DNA of 51,215 nucleotides from an uncultured Verrucomicrobiota bacterium (GCA_949298545.1 CASFWX010000044.1:1-51215), one strand, 5' to 3'; numbered from the stretch's first letter, positions 8,291-16,504 are shown. Numbers and translations: made by a program. The notes: generated by a model not told the origin, from the sequence alone.

Positions 8291-9193
8291 ATGACAAGAA
8301 AAAAAACGAAAAGACAAAACTTTGAAAAACTCTTGGGCAAGCGCACTGTCTCGGAGTTGCGCTCGTATGACGCCGTTGTGATAAGCGGCGCATCATCGGG
8401 GATAGGTGAGGGGTTTGTGCGCGTTCTCGACGCAGTGTGCTTCCCCAAGTTGTGCAATTTGTCGCGTTCATTCCCGAACCTTTTATACGACAGGCAAAAT
8501 TTCCTGAATGTTCCATGCGATTTGCGAAAAACTTCGGAAATATCCTCCGCTTTTGAAAAAATTTGTTCGTGGCTCGAACTCCCGGATTTAACTGAAGGCT
8601 GCGAGAGCGCCTCAGCTCCGGGGAAACTTGCTGTAAAAGTTCCTAAAATCCTTCTTATAAACAATGCCGGCTTCGGCGCATACGGGGATTTCCCGTCCCC
8701 TTCAATCGGGCGCAACTGCGATATGATAGACGTCAACGTGCGCGCTCTCACTGAGCTTTGCGGACTTTTTATGCCGTATATCGCCTTGGGGGGAGGGGCA
8801 ATTATAAATATTTCGAGCACGGCTGCCTTTCAGGCATGCCCTCAACTTTCGGCTTATGCGGCCACAAAGGCGTATGTGAAGAGTTTTTCCCTCTCGCTTT
8901 GGTATGAATTGCGCAAGAGCGGTGCTAAATGCCTGTGCGTATGCCCGGGGCCTACATCGAGCAATTTCTTCTCGGCAGCAGGATTCAATTCGCCGCCATT
9001 GCCGTCTTGGTTCGGGCACTGCCCTGACGATGTGGCAATTTCCGCATACAGAGCGCTTTCGAAAGGAATGCCGATTAAGGTCGTGGGATTGCTGAATTCC
9101 CTGCAGGCGTTTTTTGTAAGGTTCGTTCCTCTGCGAGTTCTGACGGCGATTTCCGGCGCGGTGCTGAGCAGAATCAGGAAAATTAAAAAATAG
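8291..9193 (+). CDS. short-chain dehydrogenase/reductase (SDR family)
   Basis: This classical SDR has the cofactor loop GASSGIG (33-39), NNAG (124-127), the catalytic serine region NISS (173-176) and YAATK (Tyr189, Lys193). The 300-residue length and the C-terminal hydrophobic and basic tail (VRFVPLRVLTAISGAVLSRI, then RKIKK) are like those of SDR relatives that act on lipophilic substrates at membranes. NAD(P)H-dependent oxidation or reduction of an alcohol/ketone is expected; the substrate cannot be read from sequence. A serine-rich insertion (about 100-115) sits before the strand leading to NNAG. It diverges from hpf across a 219-bp gap and is not clearly co-transcribed with the next genes. 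Confidence 0.9.
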   Translation: MTRKKTKRQNFEKLLGKRTVSELRSYDAVVISGASSGIGEGFVRVLDAVCFPKLCNLSRSFPNLLYDRQNFLNVPCDLRKTSEISSAFEKICSWLELPDLTEGCESASAPGKLAVKVPKILLINNAGFGAYGDFPSPSIGRNCDMIDVNVRALTELCGLFMPYIALGGGAIINISSTAAFQACPQLSAYAATKAYVKSFSLSLWYELRKSGAKCLCVCPGPTSSNFFSAAGFNSPPLPSWFGHCPDDVAISAYRALSKGMPIKVVGLLNSLQAFFVRFVPLRVLTAISGAVLSRIRKIKK

Positions 9194-9329
9194 GCGCGCA
9201 TGGCCTTGTCAAAAAAATGGCGATTCCCGCGTCTCTCGCGCCATTCGGATCAGGCTTCAGTGCATTGGCCGAACCTTACAATCGGCTTGCAAAAATTTTA
9301 GGCGCCTGCAAGATGGAGAAAATTTTTTT

Positions 9330-9503
9330 ATGCCATTTCAGAAGAAAAAAGAAAAAACCGGCCCCGGCGATTCCTCCCGAGCCCATGTGATTCTAGCGGT
9401 AATTTATATAGTTGTATTTTCGGCTCTTTTTGCCGGAGCCGTCTACTGGGAGTTGAACTGCCGCGCGCCGGACTTAGAGGCGATTTCTAAAAGCGATTCT
9501 TAA
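9330..9503 (+). CDS. small single-pass membrane protein upstream of gpsA
   Basis: An open frame of 57 codons runs from ATG 9330 to TAA 9503. It encodes a very basic N-terminus (MPFQKKKEKTG), one membrane segment (VILAVIYIVVFSALFAGAVY, about residues 20-39) and a short polar tail. GGAG lies 11 nt upstream of the start. The stop is one nucleotide before the gpsA start, so the two are probably co-translated. Charge pattern and hydrophobicity look like a real inner-membrane miniprotein with its N-terminus in the cytoplasm. I know no family for it, and its length makes chance hard to exclude. Confidence 0.55.
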   Translation: MPFQKKKEKTGPGDSSRAHVILAVIYIVVFSALFAGAVYWELNCRAPDLEAISKSDS

Positions 9504-9504
9504 A

Positions 9505-10494
9505 ATGAGAAAATTTAACAAGGCTGCGGTAGTTGGAGCGGGAGCGTGGGGAAGCGCGCTTTCGATAATTCTTTCCCGCAATGTAAAGGGCGTGTCGGTA
9601 TGGGCGCGCGAAACAGAGGTTGTGGACTCTGTGAAAAATACCCGCATGAATTCGGTATTTCTTCCCGGAGTGGAGATCCCTGAAAGTGTCGAGTTTTCGT
9701 CCGACGGGACGAAGGTTCTGGAGGGTGCGGAGCTGATTGTATGGGTGGTTCCAATACACTTTCTGCAGGCGACAATAGAGAGCTTTTCCAGCTGCATAAG
9801 CGGCGGCGCGATACTCGTGAATGCCGGGAAAGGCATAGAGACTGGAACATGGAGAAGGCCGTCGGAAATTTTGGCCTCATGCGCTCCTCAGGCTTCGGCG
9901 GTTGGCTCCATGATGGGGCCTAACATTGCTTTCGAAGTCGCGCAGGGGAAGTACGCCGAAGCTGTTGTGGCACTCAATTCGCATGCGGCCGCCTTGGATG
10001 CGGCAGCGGCTTTTTGCACGGAAACTTTTCGCGTGAGGCCTTCCGATGATGTCGTCGGCGTCGAAATAGGAGCGGCCCTCAAAAACATTGTTGCGCTCGC
10101 GGCAGGATTTTGCGACGGCATGGGACTGGGTGCAAATACGAAAGCGATTGTAATGGCGCGCGGATTTCAGGAAATTTATCGGGCGGCTGCTTCACTGGGA
10201 GCGTGGAGCGATTCCTTCGTCAAGGAATCCGCCATTCTCGGGGACGTTTTGACGACATGCATGAGCCCCGATTCGCGCAACCGGACAACCGGCGAAAGGC
10301 TCGGGGCGGGAATGTCCGTTGCGGAGGCCTTGAAGCGCCTAAACGGAAGGGTTTGCGCGGGATTTGAAACCATACAGATTTGCAGAATGTTTGAAAAAAT
10401 GCAGATAAAATTGCCGATTATGAGCGCATTGTGCGACCTCTCCGAAGGAAAGATCGACCGCCGGACTTGTCTCAAACACATGCTCAATCCATAG
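9505..10494 (+). CDS. gpsA: NAD(P)-dependent glycerol-3-phosphate dehydrogenase
   Basis: GpsA reduces dihydroxyacetone phosphate to sn-glycerol 3-phosphate, the backbone for phospholipids. The 329-residue length is standard. The N-terminal Rossmann motif is GAGAWGSAL (11-19), followed by the conserved VWVVP segment. The C-terminal catalytic domain starts with EIGAALKNIVALAAGF, which contains the catalytic lysine (Lys193), and goes on with the GLGANTKA loop. It is cytosolic. It follows the small membrane-protein gene by one nucleotide. No terminator is obvious in the 163-nt convergent gap after it. Confidence 0.97.
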   Translation: MRKFNKAAVVGAGAWGSALSIILSRNVKGVSVWARETEVVDSVKNTRMNSVFLPGVEIPESVEFSSDGTKVLEGAELIVWVVPIHFLQATIESFSSCISGGAILVNAGKGIETGTWRRPSEILASCAPQASAVGSMMGPNIAFEVAQGKYAEAVVALNSHAAALDAAAAFCTETFRVRPSDDVVGVEIGAALKNIVALAAGFCDGMGLGANTKAIVMARGFQEIYRAAASLGAWSDSFVKESAILGDVLTTCMSPDSRNRTTGERLGAGMSVAEALKRLNGRVCAGFETIQICRMFEKMQIKLPIMSALCDLSEGKIDRRTCLKHMLNP

Positions 10495-10657
10495 GAGCTG
10501 CGGATTGTTTTATCTGGCTTGGAATTTGCCGGGCGAGCTGTGTGGAATAATTTCTCTGGCGCCGGCAATGCAAATTCGGAGCGCAAGTCTCAATAAGATT
10601 ATCGCATGCGGGGCGCGCGGATGCCTTCAAATTTTCCAGCGTGTTAAAATAAAAGTG

Positions 10658-11044
10658 TTAACGTATGCTCACTTCGTATGCCGAGCATTTCAAGGGGGCA
10701 TTTTCCCAGGGACGGGCATACTTGAATTTTAAGCTGCTTGTTCCAGCAGCGACGGCCTTGAAATAAAATGCGGTATTTCCTCCGGCACCGCAAAGGTTTT
10801 CGCTTGCGGAACTTGGGCGGTATTCCGAACCCAGCAGTTTCAAGTTTGGATTTCCGGCATCTACAACAAACCATTGGTATCCCGTTGTCGGATTGCTTTC
10901 GAGGAGAACCTCGATTGTTTCTCCTAAGCGGCATGAAAGTTTTTCAGGATTTGCAGCCGGGGCAACTGGGGCCTCGGGAGAGGCGCAGGACGGGGTAAAA
11001 AGGCATAGAAAAGATATCGAAAGAATTTTGAATATGTCTGCCAT
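10658..11044 (-). CDS. chagasin-type cysteine-protease inhibitor (I42 family), exported
   Basis: The 128-residue product has a hydrophobic N-terminal signal that ends at a cysteine (FTPSC20), possibly a lipoprotein site although the -3 and -2 residues are not ideal. The mature part has the three inhibitory loops of the chagasin/ICP family: NPTTGYQW (51-58), a glycine-rich loop GAGG (86-89) and RPWE (111-114). In the family these loops plug the active-site cleft of papain-like proteases. An envelope or extracellular role against host, competitor or self proteases is inferred. It is on the same strand downstream of rnpB but separated from it by a T-run. A nearby C1-type protease target is not seen. 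Confidence 0.88.
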   Translation of the reverse strand: MADIFKILSISFLCLFTPSCASPEAPVAPAANPEKLSCRLGETIEVLLESNPTTGYQWFVVDAGNPNLKLLGSEYRPSSASENLCGAGGNTAFYFKAVAAGTSSLKFKYARPWENAPLKCSAYEVSIR

Positions 11045-11104
11045 ATAGCGGAGGAGATTTTTCTTTATCGCAGTAAAAATCTGGTTTTATTCGAAAAAAA
11101 AGGG

Positions 11105-11469
11105 GGAAAATCGGAAGGCTGTAAGCCGAATTCTGTAGCCTTGCGGCCGGCATTCATTTATCTGCGCTTTCGCGCTCCCTTGCGGGATGCGACATACCCG
11201 AGACGTTATGGACGAGCAGCCCCGCCTCCTACATTGTCTTGCACCGAACTGGGTTTGCCTTGCCCGTCCCGGTTGCCCGAAACGGCGGTGGGCTCTTACC
11301 CCGCCTTTTCACCCTTGCGGCTTGCGCCGCGGTCTGTTTTCTGTGGCACTATCCATACGGACATCTTTACAAATGTCGTCCCGCCCTTTCGAACGGAGTT
11401 CCGCTCTGCGGTGTTCGGACTTTCCTCTCGCCGACAAGCGGCGAGCGAATGCCCGCCTCCCGATTTTCC
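11105..11469 (-). ncRNA. rnpB: RNase P RNA (bacterial A type)
   Basis: RNase P RNA is the catalytic RNA that trims tRNA 5' ends. On the minus strand the 5' region carries the universal GAGAGGAAAGTCCG (about 11416-11429), and the 3' region carries ACAGAATTCGGCTTACAG (about 11119-11136); together they form the P4 core. The first 15 bases (11469-11455) pair with the last 15 (11119-11105) as helix P1 with a single G-U. That pairing sets the ends and gives about 365 nt, a normal size. Eight T residues (11101-11094) follow directly and probably terminate it. A promoter-like pair lies just upstream. Confidence 0.95.
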
Positions 11470-11476
11470 TCTCCTT

Positions 11477-11504
11477 TACTTACATGGGGGGATTTTCTTT
11501 TCAA
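11477..11504 (-). promoter_or_regulatory. candidate sigma-70 promoter of rnpB
   Basis: On the minus strand TTGAAA (11504-11499) is followed after 16 nt by TAAGTA (11482-11477). Transcription would then start about 7-8 nt further on, which matches the 5' end of RNase P RNA deduced from the P1 helix. The agreement of two independent signs makes this more credible than the hexamers alone. Confidence 0.55.
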
Positions 11505-11551
11505 GAAAAATCGCCTTGTAATTTTTGCTGCTTCCACTTTAAGAATGCAGC

Positions 11552-11749
11552 ATGCGAGTTTTCAAATCCGCTTCTTTGTTTCTTTTCATCTTAGCCGCGC
11601 TTGTGTTTGCAGGGTGTCTCGCAGGGTGTCTTGGAGCTAAAGGTTCCCGCACTTCGGGAGGGGCGTCGACGACATATTCCATCGAGAAGGGTTTGGGTAT
11701 TATGGCCATTGACCGCTATCTTCAAAGCGGGGGCGGGAAGAACGAATAA
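11552..11749 (+). CDS. small lipoprotein-like protein
   Basis: The frame encodes 65 residues with a typical lipoprotein signal: MRVFKSASLF, a hydrophobic core, and two successive lipobox-like sites (VFAGC and CLAGC). The mature part is only about 40 residues and ends SGGGKNE. Anchoring in the outer or inner membrane is inferred. It diverges from rnpB, starting 83 nt from its 5' end. I know no family; the clear signal and lipobox support that it is expressed, but the short length leaves doubt. Confidence 0.6.
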   Translation: MRVFKSASLFLFILAALVFAGCLAGCLGAKGSRTSGGASTTYSIEKGLGIMAIDRYLQSGGGKNE

Positions 11750-11750
11750 A

Positions 11751-11775
11751 CCCCGCCCGAAGCGGGATTTATTGG
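11751..11775 (+). terminator. weak terminator-like hairpin after the small lipoprotein gene
   Basis: CCCGC and GCGGG (loop CCGAA) form a 5-bp GC stem just after the stop codon, followed by ATTTATT. The stem is short and the T-run interrupted, so function is uncertain. Confidence 0.35.
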
Positions 11776-11828
11776 GGAAGGGCTTGCTTACTCATTGGGG
11801 GAGGCAATTTCCTTCGCGTTAAAAATTA

Positions 11829-12962
11829 TTATCGCGCGAAGAAATCTTCAATAACTTTACACACGGCGTCTTGTTCGCCTGGAGTTATTGAGGAGTAAAT
11901 CGGGAGCCTTAGCATGCTGGCCGCCGCAAATTCGGCGACGGGCAGGCGAGTGTCCGGACAGCCGAGCCGTTTTGCCATCGGGCAGCTATGCAGCGGAGCG
12001 TAATGGGAAAGCATGGCGATATCCTGGGATTTTGCGCAGTCTCGAAGGCTTTGCGCCTCCGAGGGGCTTTTGCAAATTATAAAGAATATGTGCGCGTTGC
12101 CCTTACAGTCGGGGGGAATTTTACCCCGCTTAAAAAATCCCTCCCTCTCAAGGGGCTCTAGCCTTTTATCATAGTATTCCCACGCCTTGATTCGGGAATC
12201 CGTCAACGATTTTGAGTTCTCAAGCTGCGCAGCCAGGAACGCTGAGATCAATTCTCCCGGAATGAAGCTGCTGCCGTAGTCAACCCATGTGTATTTGTCT
12301 ATTTCGCCACGGATAAAGCGTATCCTGTTGGTGCCTTTTTCCCTTATGAAATTGGCTCTCTCGCAAAGCATTGGATCTTTGACAAGAAGCGCTCCGGCTT
12401 CTCCTCCTACTACGTTTTTTGTCCCGTGAAAACTAAGCGCCCCGATGTCGCCGAGAGTCCCGAGATGTTTCCCCTTGTAATATGAACAAAATCCCTGGGC
12501 TGCGTCTTCGACTACTTTTAGGCCGTATCTTTTTGCAATTGCAGTTATGGCGTCCATCTGGCACGACACCCCCGCGTAGTGCACAGGAACTATCAGTTTT
12601 GTGCGGGGAGTAATGAGGGATTCTATCTTTGTTTCGTCGATATTGAGTGTGTCGGGGCGTATGTCGCAAAAGACGGGCTTTGCTCCGCGGAGCACGAACG
12701 AGTTCACTGTCGATACAAAAGTGTATGTCGGAACTATAAATTCGTCTCCATCTTTCAAATCGCAAAGGATTGCAGCAATGTCGGTTGCCGACGTGCACGA
12801 TGTGGTAAGCAGGGCTGATTCGCTCGAGGCAGTTTCGGCGATTATCGCTTCGCACATCTTCATGAATTTTCCGCCACCTTCAAGGCGGCCGATGCTTATA
12901 GCTTCCTTTATATATTCCAATTCGCGGCCGCAGAGGGTAATTTTGTTAAAATTTACTTTCAT
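11829..12962 (-). CDS. wecE: dTDP-4-amino-4,6-dideoxygalactose transaminase
   Basis: This is a DegT/DnrJ/EryC1-family PLP enzyme of 377 residues. The PLP lysine is in SFHGTKNVVGGE (Lys182). The stretch EKGTNRIRFIRGEIDKYTW followed by VDYGSSFIP is typical of WecE/RffA, which converts dTDP-4-keto-6-deoxyglucose to dTDP-4-amino-4,6-dideoxygalactose (fucosamine) for surface polysaccharides. The substrate-binding SCTSATDIAA motif is also present. No other sugar-nucleotide gene is in the window, so it is an orphan here. It converges on the small lipoprotein gene and diverges from the ADP-ribosylglycohydrolase homologue. Confidence 0.93.
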   Translation of the reverse strand: MKVNFNKITLCGRELEYIKEAISIGRLEGGGKFMKMCEAIIAETASSESALLTTSCTSATDIAAILCDLKDGDEFIVPTYTFVSTVNSFVLRGAKPVFCDIRPDTLNIDETKIESLITPRTKLIVPVHYAGVSCQMDAITAIAKRYGLKVVEDAAQGFCSYYKGKHLGTLGDIGALSFHGTKNVVGGEAGALLVKDPMLCERANFIREKGTNRIRFIRGEIDKYTWVDYGSSFIPGELISAFLAAQLENSKSLTDSRIKAWEYYDKRLEPLEREGFFKRGKIPPDCKGNAHIFFIICKSPSEAQSLRDCAKSQDIAMLSHYAPLHSCPMAKRLGCPDTRLPVAEFAAASMLRLPIYSSITPGEQDAVCKVIEDFFAR

Positions 12963-13066
12963 CTCTAAAAAAGTTAAAAATATTATTTCAGGCCCTTGTA
13001 GGCAGTCAAAGAAAATTCTTCAGCTTTTTAAGCCGCGCTCTTATTTTCATTAATCTTTCCTTTGGC

Positions 13067-13094
13067 TTGACAATGCCAAAATCTTCTATAACTT
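13067..13094 (+). promoter_or_regulatory. candidate promoter of the ADP-ribosylglycohydrolase homologue
   Basis: TTGACA (13067-13072) is followed 16 nt later by TAACTT (13089-13094). A better hexamer, TATAAC (13087-13092), would have a spacer of only 14. The start would lie about 35 nt before the chosen ATG at 13136. Confidence 0.35.
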
Positions 13095-13135
13095 GTTCCA
13101 AACAGGGAGCGAACATAAACAGTATAGGAGACATT

Positions 13136-14179
13136 ATGAAAAACGCGTTAGCCGACAAATTCTATGGTGCATGGTGGGGAATGTTTCTTGGCGACTCGAT
13201 AGCAATGCCCTCCCATGGCTATTCCACGTCAAAGTTGTTAAATTTCGACTACGGGAAAATAGATTCTCTCCTGGCGCCGAAAGATCCCCATCCAGAGAGT
13301 ATCCTTCAAGGGTTGCCGCAGCCGGATTTGCCAGAGAATTGCGACTACCTTGGCTCCAACAGGCGAAGATTGTGGCGCAAGGCGGGAACCCATCCGCATC
13401 ACGGTCTCGAGGCCGGAGCGAATACTTTGCCGATGATTCTTGCTTTGCATCTTGGAGCGTCCATGGCGGAAAAGCGGAAGTTTGACCTTGACGCGTGGAT
13501 GGAAAGATATTGCGTAGTGATGACCTCTCCAGGAGGGCACGACGACACATTTATACCGTCTATACACAGGCGTTATTTTGAAAACGTAGCCGCTTCAAAG
13601 GATCCCGAAAAGAACGGGTGCCCGGACGCCCACATGAGCGATATTGCAATATTTTTGCCTCTGATGTTCGGGAGTTATCGGGACCCGGCGCGCACGCAGA
13701 TGACGCTTTACCGCGCGTTGAGGAAATTCACCATAGGAGAGGGCGCTTCTACAGGGGCTTTTTTCCTGTCCGAGATTCTCGCGTGGGTCATGCGCGGTTC
13801 GAGCATAGAAGACGCCATTTACAAGAATATGACTCCGGACAGGCACGGCAGCCTCGCATTTCCCTTCAGGCGCTGGATAAAAAACCGCGAGGACGAGACG
13901 GCCATAAGTTCAACCGGAAGGCTCGCGCCTATAGAAGAAGCGATACCTCTTAGCATATATTTTTCCCTAAAATATTCCAGCGACCTAGAGGCGGCGCTTT
14001 TTGCCAATGCGAATACGGGCGGAGAAACTACGGGGAGGGGAGCTGTTATTGGAGCGCTTGTGGGAGCCCAATGCGGATTTGAGGCGATGCCAAAGGAAAA
14101 TTTGGCAAAGCTTAAATATTCAGGCGAGATACAGGCTGTTGGCGACATTGTGTTTTCGGCGTTAAACCACATGATTTAA
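13136..14179 (+). CDS. ADP-ribosylglycohydrolase family protein
   Basis: This 347-residue protein belongs to the DraG/ADP-ribosylglycohydrolase fold, which removes ADP-ribose from proteins or small molecules using two metal ions. Visible family motifs are FYGAWWGMFLGDSIAMP at the start, the metal site GGHDDTF (usual form DDT) and the C-terminal ANTGGETTGRGAVIGALVGA. In classical members the last motif reads GGDTD; here the two acidic ligands are Glu and Thr, so the metal site is altered and the activity may differ. The ATG at 13136 is chosen because TAGGAG lies 5 nt upstream; the longer frame back to 13067 would start inside the TTGACA hexamer. It stands alone, divergent from wecE. The substrate is unknown. 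Confidence 0.85.
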   Translation: MKNALADKFYGAWWGMFLGDSIAMPSHGYSTSKLLNFDYGKIDSLLAPKDPHPESILQGLPQPDLPENCDYLGSNRRRLWRKAGTHPHHGLEAGANTLPMILALHLGASMAEKRKFDLDAWMERYCVVMTSPGGHDDTFIPSIHRRYFENVAASKDPEKNGCPDAHMSDIAIFLPLMFGSYRDPARTQMTLYRALRKFTIGEGASTGAFFLSEILAWVMRGSSIEDAIYKNMTPDRHGSLAFPFRRWIKNREDETAISSTGRLAPIEEAIPLSIYFSLKYSSDLEAALFANANTGGETTGRGAVIGALVGAQCGFEAMPKENLAKLKYSGEIQAVGDIVFSALNHMI

Positions 14180-14261
14180 CTCCCATTCAGCACGCGGAGC
14201 TCTTTGCTCAACTGTCTAGTTTGCCCTCTTTGCGCGAGTATTTGCACGGGCAGAAAAAGCC

Positions 14262-14291
14262 TTGACCGACGGGCATTATAAAGACTATTCT
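14262..14291 (+). promoter_or_regulatory. candidate promoter directly upstream of the ferredoxin start
   Basis: TTGACC (14262-14267) and TATTCT (14286-14291) are 18 nt apart. Transcription would start near 14298, only a few bases before the ATG at 14301, which would give an almost leaderless mRNA; no Shine-Dalgarno sequence is present. Confidence 0.45.
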
Positions 14292-14300
14292 CTTTTTATT

Positions 14301-14531
14301 ATGGCAGACAAAAGCGAAAAGAACAAGTTTAACGCACCGGGCAAATTCTATGTGGATTCCCAGTGCATAGGTTGCGCCCTTTGCAATTCGACGGCGGAGG
14401 CCTATTTTTCTATGAGTGACGAGGGTTGCGCGTATGTTAGCACGCAGCCTTCCGACGACGCTGGGAAAGCGCTTTGCACGGAGGCTATGGAATCATGCCC
14501 CGTCCAGGCGATAGGCGACGACGGAGAGTAA
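14301..14531 (+). CDS. small 4Fe-4S ferredoxin
   Basis: The protein of 76 residues has one ferredoxin cluster site: CIGCALC (CxxCxxC) and a distant CPVQAIG, with a helix and acidic region between. This matches single-cluster [4Fe-4S] ferredoxins of the Fer4_13/Fer4_15 kind, which carry electrons between cytosolic redox enzymes. I use the ATG at 14301; the longer frame starts at a TTG that forms part of a -35 hexamer. The partner enzyme is not evident from neighbours (ADP-ribosylglycohydrolase homologue upstream, xylB converging). Confidence 0.88.
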   Translation: MADKSEKNKFNAPGKFYVDSQCIGCALCNSTAEAYFSMSDEGCAYVSTQPSDDAGKALCTEAMESCPVQAIGDDGE

Positions 14532-14792
14532 ATTTTTTCCATTTTATTAGGACAAGGGGGCTTCGAAAACCGGAGTCCCTTTTTCATTTCATGCAATCTC
14601 TTTGGCGGGATATATTTTCAGAGTGTTTTCCGCTAAAGTATAAATACCAAAAGCTTCAATGGGAAGCAGATCTTTATTTTCTAAAGTTCAGGCGTGGATT
14701 TGGAAAAATCTGAATTGCTGCGTAAAAGTTGCGGCGATATTTGAAGAAAAGCTCAGGTTTTAGTTTGATGCCGATAGATGCCAAATGGCGGA

Positions 14793-16322
14793 TTAATGCA
14801 AAAATCCGCTAAAAGTTTCCAATTTCTCGGAATAGACCTTTGCAGCTTCAGGGCGGGGACTTTTTAGATGAATTAAAGGACAGAACTTTGCGGCAAGCGA
14901 GTCGATAGGAAAATCGCAAGATGCCGCTCTTATAGCGGCTCCAAGGGCGGCGGAATTTTGCGAAGCCTTTAAGCCGTAGATTTCCGAGTTAAAAACGTCG
15001 GCAAATGTTTGGGCAATTCCCTGGCTTTTCGATGCTCCTCCGGTTAGGATTATTTTTTTCGGCGTTTCACCGAACCTTCGAGCCTGCAGATAAATATTGA
15101 AAGCTTGCCCCTCTATAAAAGTCCTGATTTGAGTTTCTTTCGAGTCTTTTGGGCTCAATCCCACATAGCGGGGGCCGTTTGAGGATATCTTCGGCGAAAT
15201 TTCATCTATGAAAAACGGCAATATAAACTTTCCGTCGCATAATGGAGCATAATTTTCGAAAGCGGTTTCGTCAAAGAACTTCCAATCGACATTCATAAGC
15301 TGCCTAAATTTGTCGCGGGCAAGTGAACCGTTGCGGAAGCAGGCTAGTCCCATGTATGCGCCGGCAGGATTGCGGAAAATGTGGGCGTTTTCGATGGGGG
15401 AGAAATTTTTAATTGAGCAAAAATATGTGTCGCTCGTCCCGAGGCTAATGGCGGCTGTGTTTTCTGCGGAGGCTCCGAGCCCCACCAGGCTCGAAGGATT
15501 GTCTCCAGTAAATATTACAACTTTTGCATTACCATTAAAACCGTATTTTTTGCTGAAGTATTCCCCAACATTTCCCACGACCGTATTCGGAGAGGCGAGC
15601 GACGGAAGTTTTTTATCTAATTCTTGCGCGCATGCAGAAAGCATTTTCTGATCCCAGGAACAATCCTTTATGTTCATCAAGTTCATTCCCGCTCCATCGC
15701 AAAAATCTATAGGGGAATCCGAAGCGCTGAAGATTGAGCAGAGAAACGACGAATTTAAATGTATTCTTCTGGTGCCATCGTAAATACGAGGTTCGCGCTT
15801 GGAGATTTTTCTTATTTGAGCACCTGAAAAACGCTCCGTCATTACGGACCCCGTTCTTTGCATCACTTCTGGGTCCCCCCCGGCGAATTTCGCCATTTCC
15901 ATGCATTCCGCCGCCGTTGAGGCGTCCATCCACACGGGAGATTTTTCCCTGCTCAGATAAGGTTTGATGTTGTTGGCAAGGCTCTTTGAAGGTGAGAGGG
16001 ACGAGAAGGCTTTGCTTGAATTCAGCCATACGCTCGCATGTTGCTGTCCCGATCCGCTTATGGCGGATATTTCATTTATATTTATTTTTTCCGCAATCTT
16101 TTGGAGGAGCATATCGAGAGCATCCAGCCACATTAAGGGATACGAGTAAATTTCGAGAGGATTTTCGGGCGAGGAACATACTCCTGCCTTTGTCCCATAG
16201 GAGGGAAGGTCTCTTTCAAAGTTTATGTTTTCGCTCGCCAATACGGCGGAATTTTCGCAATCTATGACTATGCCGCTCATGGATTGGGTACTGGCGTCTA
16301 TACCTAAATAAACCGGTTTCAT
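14793..16322 (-). CDS. xylB: xylulokinase (FGGY family, animal XYLB-like)
   Basis: The enzyme phosphorylates D-xylulose to D-xylulose 5-phosphate. From ATG 16322 it has 509 residues: an N-terminal FGGY domain starting YLGIDASTQSMSGIV, the substrate loop SGSGQQHASV, and a C-terminal domain with FTGDNPSSLVGLGA, ISLGTSDTYF, LACFRNGSLARDK and LTGGASKSQGI. These segments resemble the eukaryotic XYLB type more than the usual E. coli XylB. An in-frame start at 16547 would run back through the rpmA gene and terminator, so I reject it. No xylose isomerase or transporter is adjacent. It is downstream of rplU-rpmA but insulated by the terminator at 16440-16473. Confidence 0.9.
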   Translation of the reverse strand: MKPVYLGIDASTQSMSGIVIDCENSAVLASENINFERDLPSYGTKAGVCSSPENPLEIYSYPLMWLDALDMLLQKIAEKININEISAISGSGQQHASVWLNSSKAFSSLSPSKSLANNIKPYLSREKSPVWMDASTAAECMEMAKFAGGDPEVMQRTGSVMTERFSGAQIRKISKREPRIYDGTRRIHLNSSFLCSIFSASDSPIDFCDGAGMNLMNIKDCSWDQKMLSACAQELDKKLPSLASPNTVVGNVGEYFSKKYGFNGNAKVVIFTGDNPSSLVGLGASAENTAAISLGTSDTYFCSIKNFSPIENAHIFRNPAGAYMGLACFRNGSLARDKFRQLMNVDWKFFDETAFENYAPLCDGKFILPFFIDEISPKISSNGPRYVGLSPKDSKETQIRTFIEGQAFNIYLQARRFGETPKKIILTGGASKSQGIAQTFADVFNSEIYGLKASQNSAALGAAIRAASCDFPIDSLAAKFCPLIHLKSPRPEAAKVYSEKLETFSGFLH

Positions 16323-16439
16323 GAATTTTATTATGTGTATGCGCTTTTGAAAAAAACTGGCAAGATTTTCTTTTACCGCGCCAGGCAATATAAAACTGGA
16401 AAAGCGCCTTGAGGATTTAAAGGATTCTGCGTAGTTCTT

Positions 16440-16473
16440 AAAAAAAAAGGAACTTCGCGCATTGCGAAGTTCC
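16440..16473 (-). terminator. Rho-independent terminator of rplU-rpmA
   Basis: A perfect 10-bp stem (GGAACTTCGC with GCGAAGTTCC, 5-nt loop) lies 31 nt after the rpmA stop and is followed on the minus strand by nine T residues. Confidence 0.88.
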
Positions 16474-16504
16474 CTTAAAAAATTTATAAATGGAGGCAGG
16501 CAGC

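Noticed and set aside
10505-10732. 75-codon plus-strand frame between gpsA and the chagasin-type gene
   Set aside because: It runs into the 3' end of the opposite-strand inhibitor gene and shows no family features.
11141-11640. Overlapping plus-strand frames of 126-135 codons
   Set aside because: They lie across the RNase P RNA gene and its flank and have no family features.
14777-14812. Hairpin at the end of xylB (GCGGATT with AATCCGC) as terminator
   Set aside because: It overlaps the last codons and stop and is not followed by T residues on the minus strand.
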